DNA from: Cloeon dipterum
Lineage: Eukaryota > Arthropoda > Insecta > Ephemeroptera > Baetidae
Direction: 5' to 3'
Length of the DNA: 64,000 nt
Assembly: GCF_949628265.1 (NCBI RefSeq)
Contig: NC_088789.1
Span: forward strand, 4,518,886-4,582,885
The position numbers were made by a program, and so were the translations under genes. A model generated the notes under the pieces. That model ran no database searches and was not told the DNA's origin. It saw only the letters and a list, made by a program, of their open reading frames with translations. Position 1 is the first letter of the stretch; the number at the start of each line of letters is the position of its first letter. Shown in pieces: positions 24,456-36,830 of the stretch.

Positions 24456-27400
24456 GTCAGCGGCGGCAGCAGCAAAATACAAGGTTAGGCCACTTCAAAT
24501 GATCTCTTGTGAAAAGTGAGCCTACCACAAACCAATGGTAGAGCTTAAGTTTGCATTTAGCAAAGAATACTAATTATTTACATCACACAAGTATTGGCAC
24601 ACATGTTCCTATTTGAGTGCGCGAGTGTCGAGTAAGCAAAAGAAAAAGTTGAAAAACTCAGGTTCTCTCTCTAAAAGAAAGAGTGTATTGTGTGAGCGAT
24701 AAATTAGTAATCATAATTCTACACTGCGTTAATATTCAATGGTGCCATATTACTAAGCTGAAAAGCTACTTTGTTTCATCTCTTTTAATTCTACACGTTG
24801 TACACATGTTTTAAGTCAGTGAAATTGTAGAGAGGAAATGTGAAACAATGTTGCAAAAGAAAATTATTCCATTTGTGCTGCACTCGACTCGGTTTAAGTG
24901 CCTACACATTACAATGTATGCTTACTTTTGTCAGATTGCTTTAGATTCTGCTCAATTCAGTGGTTTTTTGTTTTAAACTGGTTTTTTTTATTCACTACTC
25001 TATAATTGATGTCAATCAACTGGTTGCCGAGGCCAATATTAAAAATATTAATTCTTGCCTTTGGTACCCTTTGTTCCTTTCGATCTGCTTATATGTGCAG
25101 TACATCAGAAAACATCACAGACTCATTGTTCAATGCTGTGAATAATTTATGTTAATCGCGACTTTTTCAAATCATAACTGTGATAATATTTTATCTTCTC
25201 TTTTTACCAGTAACCGCGCTTGGCTCACAAAAGGATTTGCGAACAAAACTCAACACCATAGCCCCATTGTTGCCTCCTCGCGCACAAACTCACAACACAC
25301 CCACACTTAATCCACAAATACTTGAAATGACACTAAAAAACAACACCCTGTCAGACGTTAAACTTACTGGAAAGTCTTGTGTATCATTGCTCATCAAAGG
25401 CCTTTAGTGAAATTTGTGACATGCAAACACACACACGTTTTCTTCACTACAAACATAGTTCTTTCCTCGGGACGCGCGATTTTTCCGTTTCCCAACTCAG
25501 TCACCGATTCAAATCAAAAGCAAAAGAGACCCAGCCCTGAGGTCAATTATTCAATTCCCCCCATCGCCATTAATATTTATGAGATGAAATGAAAACACTA
25601 TGCTCCTCTGGCCTTAATGTGTAAAGTGTTGCTGTCAAAGTGAATGTCTTTAATCTAACTGTACTTGTCGTCTCATCAGTTTTGGCTCTTTTGGTCGGAA
25701 CACAAACCCTTTGCACAAACAACGAAAGATCTCGCGGTCACTTTTCACACACTCACACTTGTTAAAATCAAAAAGTTACTAACTAACAAACTCCCCAAAA
25801 GAAATTCCTCTCTTTTGTGAGCCAAGATCATTATAATAATCAATATATTCGCAAAGCAGCAGAGTTTCCTTAATATTAAAGCAAAAAACGCGTTCTGTGT
25901 ATTTTTTAAAAACATGAAAAAGTTAGCAAGCAACATAGAGAAACAACATTGCAGTTTTAAAATATGATGTGATGCTGTATCTTGATGAGAAGCAAACAAG
26001 GAGAAAAAATTTAACAGAAAACCCAAAAAAATGTTTAGTTTATCATATACATATATATGTGAGGGAGTGATATACAACTCTTGTTTATTTTTTATTTTCA
26101 GAACTGACAAGCCATAATGTTCTAACTACTGAAATTATTGTATTTGAGTGGCTCATACTAAAGTGGTTTAATAGATTAATAAACTAAGCTAAATCATCGG
26201 TCAGAACCTGGCGCATTACTTTTCTCGCTCGGCTTGTGTCAGGCAGGCAGGCAAGAGTGTGCTGCGCCAATTGCGATTGGTTTATTTCTGGAAGCAAAAA
26301 CAGATGAATTGATGGAAAATAGCGCGTTGTTATTGTGATAGACATTTTCGATGGTTTTACAATCAGTCGTGTGTACAAAGCAGTCGATCGAGTACACCAA
26401 CAATTGTTTTTTAATTTAGAAAACAAGCGAAGACAGTCACAGACTCTTACACTAACTAGCAAGTACACTAAAGTTTTGGCTGCGCCTTGCAAAATTGACC
26501 CCACACACGGCCGGCGCCTGTATTACAAACAGAAATCTTCACCGTAATAGCAATAATTAGTTGTAAAAAACAAACATGTGGCTGCTAAAATTCGGAAAAT
26601 GAAAATATATATCACTTCTTTGCGACGTAAAAAAAAATGAAATCAGTTCTGGCTGCCATTTCTGAAGTTGTTTCTCTAATTGTCATTCTATCATTCCATC
26701 CATAGGTGAATTTAAAAATACTCCTTTGGCGAGGCCCCTTGGGCCCAAAACTGCCCCCGCTCCACTCGGCGTCGCGCCACAGCTTTTTTTGTTAATTTTT
26801 CCTGCCGCTGAAGCCAGATTCTGTCGCCTCCTCCACACTTAATCTTTTTGACGGAAACGCACTCACAAAATCAATTAGCAGCGTCCTGGATGGCCGGCTG
26901 GCGACTAATCGCGCGAGTGGAGCGGCCGCCGTACCTTTCCCCCGAGGGGCGTGTCGATAATAATAAATAATGTTAATGAATAATAACAATGTAATAATAC
27001 TTACGAGATAATATTGGATTGCTGCCTTTGTTCTTGACGATGATGAGAAGAGAGCTTAGGTTCTAATTTTGTACGCCTGAAGCTCTTTGCCCCCGTTTTT
27101 GCGCGCGCACCCCCTTCACACACACACACACACGTCATCCACTCCCTGATTCTACTATACTATTGTAACCCTTATTTTATATTATTAGTGTACGCTTAAA
27201 GACACAAGGTGTTTTTGGTATTTGCCTTTGAATCTTACTGGTGCTATTGCACCACAAAGACCCCCCTACGAAAAAGAATTTTAATTAGAGACTTGTATTT
27301 AAAATGGAGTATATTAACACAGAGAGACACTTGAAAACATACATATATTGTCTTCCTAGGCTAAAATGATTGTGGATGTATCAAACTTTTCGGTTCCATC

Positions 27401-30400
27401 GTTTCCTGCTGTTCAAATGCATACGAAATCGCAAATCTTTGGAAAGGTACGTTAAGAATAATCGTTGTTGACTCAAATTGTACTGTAGATATTTTCAGCG
27501 TTTTACTATCAGTTCTTGTGTCTCGTAATTCACGATGATGAAAAAGCAGAATTGCATTTGGAATTCCTTTTTTTGAAAATTTTTAGAGATTATTGTCAAA
27601 ACTTATCGATTTTGCAAACACTTGTTTCCCATCATATATTTACAATGTGGTGTGTGTTTTCGATTGATTATTTTTTAAACATAGCTATTGCTATCTCTAT
27701 AGAAAGATGATGAAGTTGATGATAATGATCATGTAATATGTGCTTTGAAGTGTTCAGTATTCAAACAGGTATTTTTGCTTTCCTTCCTTAAATATTGAAA
27801 GCGAGAGAGAAATGAAATTGCAGAAACCTAGAGGCGACATCCGCTCGCGGGGCGTTCCAGCTCATTCGACGAGGCTATTTGCTGCAAACACGCGCGCCCC
27901 CGCGGACCAAAAATTAATCTTAGTGGTCATTTGCATGTTTTTTATGTATCTGCCACTCAAAAAATGACGATGAATACAAATATTATTGATAAAAATACGT
28001 ATTTTAAGGGGATTTGTCCTTAAAAACTAGCCATCGTTCCATGTTTACGATACGAAAAGAATTATTAAGCCGGAGAGAAAAATTTTACCCTAGGGATACA
28101 CATTTTGCATTGAATCCACCAACAACCACACACACTCGCGGAACACCTCCGGGGATGTGAACTCATTCAATTTGAAAGGGTCGAGTGAAACAGCGGTGAT
28201 ATAATATATCTGTATATTTAGCTTTGTCAAACAACAATTAACACCGAAACACTTTCAACTTGAACTTATTTCGAACTCTTACACCCACTATAAAAGTAGC
28301 GAGCAAGGAAGGAAGGAAGTAAAGGGGCAGGTTTGAATCCGCCACCCGCCCGTGCGGGTGGGGAGTAATAATATTTAAGGACTCGTTTAAATTGTAGCTG
28401 ACTTGAATGTAATGCCAAACTCGTCGTGTAATGAAACCGTAGCTTTTAGCCAAAATCACCGTTTTGGGCCGCTCTTGAGATAAAGGAGGCCTGTGCCAAA
28501 AACAATAAATTAAGCGAGAGAAACCAAACTCCGGAATCAGTTTGGGGTGAGGGAGGTAAAGAGAGGAAGCCACCACCGCTTTGCGATTGATTGAATTAAT
28601 ATTATTATTATTGTACTGATAGTTAATTGAACATACACACCTACACACACACACACTCACACATACACACACACTTAGGCTAATGAAACACCCGAACCGC
28701 GTGTAGGCTTAAGCATGTAATATTGAAGAAAATATTATACCGTAGACAAACACAAGCTAGCGAGTGTTTACAGAGATGTACATAAGAAAGGTTGTGAGTT
28801 TTTCCGAGTTTTCCTGCTGTTTCTTGTTTGTGTTTGTTGAATTAAGTGTTAGTTGCTGGGACTCTTTCATCTCAAATCGAGTGCAATAAACATGTTGGTA
28901 GACGTAGGTCGTAGGTAAAATTTAATATTCTATATTATAATATATCGATTCTAGAGAGACGTGGTAACAAACACTCACAGTAAAACGATAATGAAGCTTA
29001 GTCTGAGAGGGCCGCCTCCCCTCCATTCCCCTGCCGGCTGCGCAAATATGGCCGCAGCCGGCACCGACCGCTATTGGTCGGCAGAATCCCGCACCCCCCC
29101 GTATTTCGCGGAGGCGGCTTATTGGCGTGGCTTCGTAGGAAAAGAAAAGTCGATCCAGATTACCGAGAGTTGTAATTACTACTACATTAATTAACGTTTA
29201 CTGGCCAAATCGTTCGTAATGTTGTTTTTGGCGATATTAGAACCGTAGCATTCCATTTTGCTCTTTTTGTTTTTTGTTTGTTTTACATAATTATTATATA
29301 TATTCACCACTTTTTTGAGTGCACCGTAATTCAAGCGAAGTGGTCATTTACATGATGTGTCTCGTATCGTCTGTTAGTCGGTTTTAAAGTACAAATAATA
29401 TTCAAGAAAAAACTGCATAAAAAATTACAAAAAAGCGAGAAAACGCATGTCCCGTCGTCATCGTTCCCTAATTTTTTATTTCACTGATTATTGACAACAT
29501 ATCATACGCCAATTGAAACTTGGTTGGTTTTTACTTGGTCGGACGAAATTTTTGCATTATACACACATGCATACACACAACAACAACAAAACGTTTAAAA
29601 AGGAAAGATTCGAAGAAGACGCTGAAATAACAAAGTGAGAGCGAAACAGTTGTTTTCACACGGGGTCAAGCAGTTGCCTTTAGTCCTTTTGCTAAATGAT
29701 AACAATAAAAACAATTTTATTGAATTGTCGTCGTCGTATTTTGAAGCGGCTCGTACGGATAGCTTTTCTCATCTGTAGAGTCGTTGTCGAATGAAGCCAA
29801 TTTTTGAGCAAAACTGAAAATGAAGCCGCCGCAGTCAAACATGTCTATACTTTTAGATTTGGCACGCGTATTAACAGAAAAGAGAGAAGTTCGTAATTTC
29901 TTGTTCAAGAGAAGTGTTTTAGCCCTTATTGGCCTTAATGTGATCAAAAATTATTGTAATATTACTACTAAGAGAAACATTTCAAGCATAATAATAAACA
30001 ATTATACATTTACCAATTCTAGCCTTTACACAATGTTTTCTTTTTTTTTTGGTTTATAGACGATTATTATACAATTAACATTTTGTGTTTTTGCGCATCA
30101 TTTAGTGTTCCTTCTCCACGTAGTTATTTATTCGATCACATCGTGGACGATTTATGTTTTTAGTGTCGTTGCTCAAGGCATAATTTTTACTATTATTAAC
30201 AGTAATGTAATTACTTGGACTATATATTGCACTTCAACTGCTATGCATGCGTAATCGTTACTCTCGTAAATGAATGGTTATCATTTCCAGAATCGGTGAA
30301 ATATAACTGACGAATTATATACACTCTCACACACACACGTCGTTTGAAGATTTGTACACACTTCACACAGCTTCCAAAGGAGTTTTATTGAAAAGAATGA

Positions 30401-30840
30401 AATCACGAAATAATTGTGCTAGTCTCTCGGCACTGATTTGCACTGTCCTCTTATTAATTAAACTAATTATACAAACAAATATTAAGCTTCTTTGTAAATA
30501 AGTGGTAGCGTGTAAGGACTATCATTATATTGAAATATATCGATTAGTTGGTTGGATTTCGTCACCGTCATGAAAAAGCAAACTATTGCCAATGATTGAA
30601 AGGCTTTTATTGACCGATTGGTAGTGTAAATAAATACCCAATTCAAATATCAAAGCACAGATCAGCAGTGAAAAATGCACACACAAGCTCTTCGATTTTT
30701 TACAATATTCTCGCCTATAAGTACTAACGCTTGTTTTAATTTTATGATGGGAAGGTATTCTTTACTATTTTTGGAATCGAGTTACTCTGATGACGATGAT
30801 AATGATGTATTTTGTTTCCTTATAATAAATAAAGGTAATC
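24456..30840 (+). other. Probable long brat 3' UTR with several poly(A) signals
   Basis: The 6.4 kb after the brat stop has no recognisable coding exon. AATAAA hexamers lie at 26178, 26962, 28885 and 30824/30828; the 28885 site is followed by GT-rich DNA and the last pair sits at the end of the region. Four Pumilio-type octamers (TGTANATA) occur at 27484, 28777, 30493 and 30625. Drosophila brat is one of the genes with neural-specific 3' UTR extension, which makes a long alternative UTR plausible, but no transcript evidence is available. Confidence 0.5.
30824..30833 (+). terminator. Candidate distal brat poly(A) signal
   Basis: Two overlapping AATAAA hexamers (30824-30829 and 30828-30833) at the end of the long non-coding stretch. 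On the opposite strand an AATAAA lies at 30857-30862, so a convergent transcript could end here too. Confidence 0.4.
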
Positions 30841-31028
30841 ATTGAACAACTGACATTTTATTGTAACCCCTTAATCTTCCATTCCACAGACAGGAGTTTT
30901 CCAAGTTTTTCACGGCTATTTGCCATTTTAATTTAATAGTATCATTTATATTGCTGTTTAATCCAAAATGAATTAAATGTGATTTTGAGAAAATACCTAA
31001 AGAAAATATAGAATATGAAACACTGGAC

Positions 31029-31276
31029 TTATAGCTCGTTGTACCTCAATTTTGCAAAGTAGAACTGGCCATCCACTAGTATACTAATAGCATAGGAAAC
31101 AAAGAAGATGAACAAGAAATGCCTGGTCTTTTCTACGAAAAAAAAAATCCTCTCATGCCTCCTTCGCCTACAGCAATGGGTCAATAATTGAGAAAATAGA
31201 TAGAGGAGGGCAGCAACCATCAGGATGCTCGGCATGCTCGCAAAGATGGTGTGAAGCTGCCTCCCTAAGAAATGGT
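31029..31276 (-). other. Weak candidate terminal exon of a membrane protein (minus strand)
   Basis: An open frame of about 80 codons after a possible acceptor (tttcttag|gg, exon start near 31276) encodes two hydrophobic helices around a Cys-Arg-Arg-Arg-Arg loop and ends with a stop at 31029. An AATAAA follows on the minus strand at 30857-30862. Further minus-strand open segments at about 31955-32060 and 31500-31590 have splice-like borders, but the phases do not join, so no gene model could be built. The length alone is within chance expectation. Confidence 0.2.
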
Positions 31277-32212
31277 TATCACAGGTCACACTGGCTAAAG
31301 GTGGTGAGACGCAATGCTAAGAATTATTCAGTTTAATTTTCAACCGGCAGCTTCTGCGGTTTCCCTGTTCTTTTAAAGACCTAGCATCCGAGTATACTTG
31401 AACAAATACGTATTTTGTCATTTTTCTGTTCTCCTTATGTTGCTCTCTGCTCGTCTCAATTAGAGAAATCACTTATTGCTTTCTTTAGATTTCAGAAAGA
31501 TGACGACAGTACCAAAGCAGCGAGAGCACTAAGTACAAGAAGGATGCCATGGACCAGCGCAACTTAAAAGACTGCCAATATCTGCCTAAGAATTTAAATA
31601 CTCGTCAACGTTTTTGCATTCCATTTTTCACCACCATTATATTTACATTTAACAGGAAATAAAGATACAAATCCTTTCAACCAGTAATTTGGCATTTGCT
31701 AATTAATTTCTTAAAGGCGTTTAGCCAATGGAGTTTGTAGTATTAAACTGAGCTGACTGAAGCGATGTAAATTAGTTTAAAATTATTCTTTAAGACGGTT
31801 CAGCAGGGCAAAGGGCAACTCTGCCTCAGGCAAATAATTGCGTATCATGTTCAACATTAGCATTAAAAAGGGGGTTAAACAATTAGTTTAAAAACTCTTG
31901 AAGAACTATTCCTTAAAAAATTCGTGGAAAGCACTTAATTCTTCTTACAGGCACAGATTTGGCGGAAGATGCTTCCAGAGGCGGTGACACTACTTGGAAG
32001 CTGTTTTCAGGCACTTGGACACAAAAGGAACCAGCGTATGTACTCTCGTCCTGCCAAACAAATTAACATCATGCATTGAGGTCTGTGGTCACCAAGAAGC
32101 TCAAATAAGGTGAACTGTTTTTTTACACACAATTTTGTGTCTGCAAATTCCTTCTATGCATTCCATTTAATATTTGACATTTTTAAGGAGAGCAGAAAGC
32201 TTCCGTCTAGAG

Positions 32213-32484
32213 GGCTCAGCCAGCCGCGCGCTGCGTCAGTCGGCAAATTCTGGGTCTAGTGGGCAGCCGCTGCACCAGCCACGCCAGCCACCAGAGAAAG
32301 TAAAAAATTGAAAAGTGCATGAGAAAATATGTCTTGCGGCCTTTCGGGCCACTAAGCACTATCAAACTTGACGTTTAAAATATTGTCAGCCGCCTGTGAA
32401 AATTGGCAGCCGCCTCTGCTGGGTAAAATTGGGCTAAATGAGCTGGTCCCTCCAGCCACCGCCTTAAATCTCGTGGCTGAGACC
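32213..32484 (+). mobile_element. Non-autonomous inverted-repeat element, second copy
   Basis: The left end reads gggctcagccagccgcg and the right end ctcgtggctgagacc, whose complement is ggtctcagccacgag, giving imperfect terminal inverted repeats. The body matches the complement of 18054-18300 throughout. It has no coding capacity and no clear target duplication. Confidence 0.65.
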
Positions 32485-32487
32485 CCC

Positions 32488-32790
32488 CTACTTCTGTCCA
32501 TTTTTAACGTTTTCGTTTAAGCAAATTACATTGTTCTGCAACACTTTTAGCTTATTTAGTTGACAAGCAGTGACATTGCAAAATACAATATTAACGTCGT
32601 CAAAATGAGGCAAGCTCTTTACAAGTAGTATTCTGACTATCTTTTGAATTTTAGAAAGTTTTCTGACACACGGATAGTCTTTTTCCTTGTGTGTTTTCAA
32701 TTGATAATAAAAACAGTCAGCTTTTAATATCTCTATTTTAGTAAGTAAAAAATAAATTTTCGCAGTAAATATAGAATGGATAGGCAATCA
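32488..32790 (-). pseudogene. Decayed non-LTR retrotransposon reverse-transcriptase fragment
   Basis: The minus-strand frame contains a segment resembling the C-terminal part of insect non-LTR reverse transcriptases: RILLVKSLPHFDDVNIVFC followed by CQLNKLKVLQNN, equivalent to the usual LVKSLVLPHFDYCDVV...LQVLQN signature. It is short (about 100 codons) and lacks the catalytic domain, so it is a dead remnant. It directly abuts the inverted-repeat element at 32213-32484. The clade cannot be assigned. Confidence 0.5.
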
Positions 32791-32799
32791 AGTTGATTA

Positions 32800-33960
32800 A
32801 ACGAAAAAATTGAGAAATCAAACTCAATACTCATGCAATGATTAATGAACATCTGTGGCGACCTGTTATATAAATACCATAAATACAAAACAACTTGGTC
32901 AGCCAGAAAAAAATGATTTATCTTGGAAAAGTGAGAGACGGTGAGAAAAACAATGTCTCAATGTGCCTCCCTTAAGGAAGATCTATTTACATTTAGCTAA
33001 GACGGCGGTCAGATCTACACATTCAGAAGTGCTTTTTCCCCAGAAACACTTGTTTTGTATTTTTAAAATTAGAAATTAAAAAACTCTGTAAATTTCAAAG
33101 AACCGAGTTCCACGCACACATCTGGTTTTCCGTATGAACAACAATAACGCAAATGTTGATTTATAACTGAGAGAGGGTAATTGACCTTTTAGTAAAAAAA
33201 ACCTCGGGTATTTTAAAAGTACATCTCCCTGCATATACCTTTTTAACGCAATCATCACTTTTTGTTTTTCTTAACAAATATCCTGCTTAATCTTGCGCGC
33301 TTTAATTAACTATCAGTAACCGTCTCGATTAGTCAGGAAAACTAGATGAATAGCTTGCTTCAGTTTTTTAAATTTCATAGGTAGTTTACCAATCAACAGA
33401 GAGAGATACCTAGCTAAAAGAGACATTAATACAAGTAGCTCCACAAAATTGATAATTATTTTTTACCTTTAAAAAATATGATTATCAAACTATTAAAGTT
33501 AAAATGTTTTAAAATGAAAATATGTAAATCGATGTGTGAAGAAAATCCTAAACATACCGCAATTAATGCTGATTTATGTAGTTTTTATTGTCTTCCTAAT
33601 ATTCAGCTTTTCTGAGAGCCGCGCGAGAGCCCATCTGATCTCCCGCCACAGTGGCAAAATCTATTTCAACAGAACAAATTTTGCAATAGTTTTTAAATGA
33701 ACTCAGTTCAAGCTTTCTGAACCATTCTAAAATTATAAATTCAATATTGTATTTCAGCATTAAATATTTGCAAAGAAACAAGCTTGGATAGTGTAAATAT
33801 TAAGGAAAATTTTAAAATCATTCGGAGACATAGTTGGCAGCCTTGCAATCGAACTTGTCAGTGGCGAACGTCAGGCAAGTAGTGGCAAACAATGACCCTG
33901 CGACCCGATTAAAATCTTCTAAGAGTTGGCCCCAGCCTCGCTTTCGTTGATCGTCTGCGA
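32800..33960. other. Non-coding spacer upstream of AMDHD2
   Basis: AT-rich with no supported exon. The last 150 bases before the AMDHD2 start are more GC-rich and probably hold its promoter and leader; no TATA box is evident. Confidence 0.4.
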
Positions 33961-33971
33961 AGGTTGCTGCA

Positions 33972-36614
33972 ATGGATTCTCGCCTTGTCCAGTTTGTTAA
34001 CTGTCGCCTCCTGCGCGACCACAGCATCGTCAAGGATGACTTATGGGTGAGGAACGGAAAAATCGAAAACCCCGAAAAACTGTTCTTCGACGAAAAGGTG
34101 CAGGCCGACGTCCGGATCGACTGTCAGGGTGCCATCATCGCGCCTGGATTCATCGACCTTCAAATAAATGGTACATCTGACACGCGACCCAATTTTCATT
34201 CCGACGATTTGGCATTGTTTAGCACTCCGAACAAGTAATAAATTTTATTGCGACAGGTGGTTTCGGGATTGACTTTTCGCACGATATTGCGAAAGTAGAA
34301 GAAGGAGTGGCCAAGGTTGCCAAGGGCATTTTGGCACACGGAGTTACCTCGTTCTGTCCGACCTTGGTCACCTCGCCCGCAAAACTGTACCACCAGAATT
34401 TACCCAGGATCAAATGCAAGGAGGGAGGAGCACACGGCGCCACTGTCCTCGGAGTGCACCTCGAGGGACCATTCATCAGCCCGCAGAAAAAAGGTGCCCA
34501 CCCTATCGAATACATCAGGACCCTAGATGAAGTATGGAATGCCAATCTAGTTAATTTTAGGCCTGGGGGTGGAGAATTATTAAATATGATATTTTAATAG
34601 TAAAAAGTTATTTTTATTTTTTTTTTGTCTTCATGCTGGTGGGAGATAACAGCCTTTTAGTCATATCAGAAACTCCTTAACAAATAAAAATGAAAAGATA
34701 ACTTTCATGTACGGTCTTTAAATGTTTTCCGTATTTTTATAATTAAATTTCCCCTTGTAAGTTTTAATGGTATCATGTTTGTTCATGTTACTAATTTAGT
34801 TAATTATGTAGTTTTTTAATTACAGTGATTTGTCATTAATTTACAAATGTTTTTAACAAAACGCATGTTTTTCTGGTTTTTCTGACTAGTGGTTTCATTA
34901 CTAAACACTTGTTTCTCTGTATAACTTGCCCAAGGAGATAGTATTAAGTCGGTTTCTATTTTTTGTTAAGCATTTTTCTTTCTATTATCACATGTCAAAA
35001 GAGGGATGCCAAACCTAAAATAGGTTAACTTTAAAATTTTCAATTGGAATGCGAAATTTTTAGTTTTCCTCTTGAATTTTCTCCAAGGTCATTTTTTTGT
35101 TAGTCAGGCCCAAAATGAGTTTTTTTTTTGTTATTTTGAGAAGTAATTCAAAGAGACATTTTAATTTTAAAACTTTAAAGTCAATTCTAAAACTGAAAAG
35201 AAATAACTATTTAAATTCATTAATTGAACTATTTTTTGTGTTAAAAATAGTACAATACAATAGTCTACAAATCTGTGCGCAAATTGATTTCGCAGGGATT
35301 CCAAACACTGATGGACGTGTACAGCACCCTGGACAACGTGAGCATTATTACCATGGCACCTGAGCTTGCAAATGCGCCGGCTGTCGTCAAAGAGCTGTCA
35401 AATCGCAACGTGACTGTCTCCGTCGGACATTCCATGGGCGATCTGCGTCAAGGAGAAATCGCGGTCCAGCACGGCGCCACCTTCATCACGCATCTGTTCA
35501 ACGCAATGCTTCCGGTAATTTGGTTATTGCAAACGTTTCCAGCCTATTCAATGATTGAAACCTGCTCGCAATTCAGTTCCATCACAGGGATCCTGGCCTC
35601 GTTGGCCTTTTGACTTCAGACGCCGTGCCTGAAGGGAAGACGGTGTTTTTTGGAATTATAGCTGACGGAATTCACACACATCCTGCTGCGCTGCGCATCG
35701 CGCAAAGAACGCATCCTGCTGGTAATTGGCATTTTGTTTCTAATTTGTTTGTAAGTGGCCGGCAATAACTTCAACAAAATATCGTCTTTTTACTGCTTTG
35801 TGATTTTTTTAATAGTGGTCTTGCCTACATTCTAATATTTAAAATGTTTGATCAAAAATCATGTATTTAAATGTATTTTTTTCTGAAAAACAACCCCTCA
35901 AATTCCAGCGGAAATACTCACATTCTGTCTAATAAGTATTTTTTTCTATTTTGCTCAAGATCATATCATTAAATTAAATCAAATATTCCAGCGACGCATT
36001 TTTAACAAATCGCTGAAGAGCAGCAGCAGCAGCTGAAATTTTAGTTTTCCATTGTGTATCTCGCGCGGTGCATATTATAAAGAGCGCGTGAGAATCTGGT
36101 CGACACAAAGGATCCAGCTTCTCCCACCCCTTATGCAGCCTATTATTCCCGGCAGAGAGTAAAAGATCAACTGTTGTAATAGGTCTGGTTCTGGTAACGG
36201 ACGCGATCTCAGCCCTCGGCTTGCAGGAGGGGACGCATCAGTTGGGGCAGATGGTCGTTGAAGTGAAAGACAGCCGCGCTTTTGTGGCTGGTACCACCAC
36301 CTTGTGCGGCAGCATAGCGAACATGATCGAGTGTGTGCAGCACTTCGCCAAAGCCACTGGTACGTCTGCCGCCCGCCCCGCGTTTTTGTTTCCACTCTCA
36401 TCATGTTCGCCTTGTATGCGCAGGTTGTTCCATGGTCACCGCTCTGGAGGCGGCCTCCCTGCACGCAGCGCAAACGCTCGGCATTGAACGCAAGAAAGGC
36501 ACTTTGCAATTCGGCGCCGATGCGGATTTTGTTCTGCTAGAGGACGATTACACAGTCAGATCGACTTGGATTTCCGGCGAATGCGTCTACAAGAATCCTC
36601 AGTACAATAAATGA
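33972..36614 (+). CDS. Amdhd2: N-acetylglucosamine-6-phosphate deacetylase (AMDHD2/NagA)
   Basis: Six exons: 33972-34170, 34257-34531, 35296-35514, 35577-35721, 36183-36359, 36424-36614 (1206 nt, 401 aa, all GT-AG and in phase). It deacetylates GlcNAc-6-phosphate to glucosamine-6-phosphate and acetate in the cytosol, recycling amino sugars from chitin and glycan turnover. The length matches the family (about 400 aa). Signatures seen: [13 protein letters not shown] near 59-71, HLEGPF with metal-binding Glu136, SVGHS with His203, THLFNAMLP with His224, HHRDPG at 233-238, [13 protein letters not shown] with His264, and TDAI with catalytic Asp286. The N-terminal beta-domain and C-terminal return strand ([10 protein letters not shown]) are present. 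No inactivating changes were seen. Confidence 0.96.
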
Positions 36615-36770
36615 CTTAAATTTGAGTCTTTCACCCAGCCTTGAAGGCAGTGTTGTGCCAAAGACTGACTTGGGTTCGCAATCGATATTGCATGTTCATT
36701 TACATCATCTGTGATTGTTTTAATGGAGCTTTGGTAATTTACTGTTGAGGTTTATCAACGTTGTTGGTAT

Positions 36771-36776
36771 AATAAA
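36771..36776 (+). terminator. AMDHD2 poly(A) signal
   Basis: AATAAA 157 bases after the stop codon, followed by T/G-rich sequence. It lies only 49 bases from a minus-strand AATAAA (36825-36830) usable by Dsp1. Confidence 0.6.
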
Positions 36777-36824
36777 GTTTTTATGTAGTTTGAAACTGAA
36801 AGACACGTTTTGAAAATTTTTTCT

Positions 36825-36830
36825 TTTATT
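36825..36830 (-). terminator. Candidate Dsp1 poly(A) signal
   Basis: TTTATT on the + strand, AATAAA on the minus strand, about 770 bases beyond the Dsp1 stop. A nearer AATAAA (37593-37598) sits only six bases past the stop and is unlikely to be the sole signal. Confidence 0.4.

Noticed and set aside
24453..24488. Stop-codon readthrough of brat (ten further codons before the next stop)
   Set aside because: The context after TGA is G rather than the leaky C, the extension is very short, and Brat proteins normally end here.
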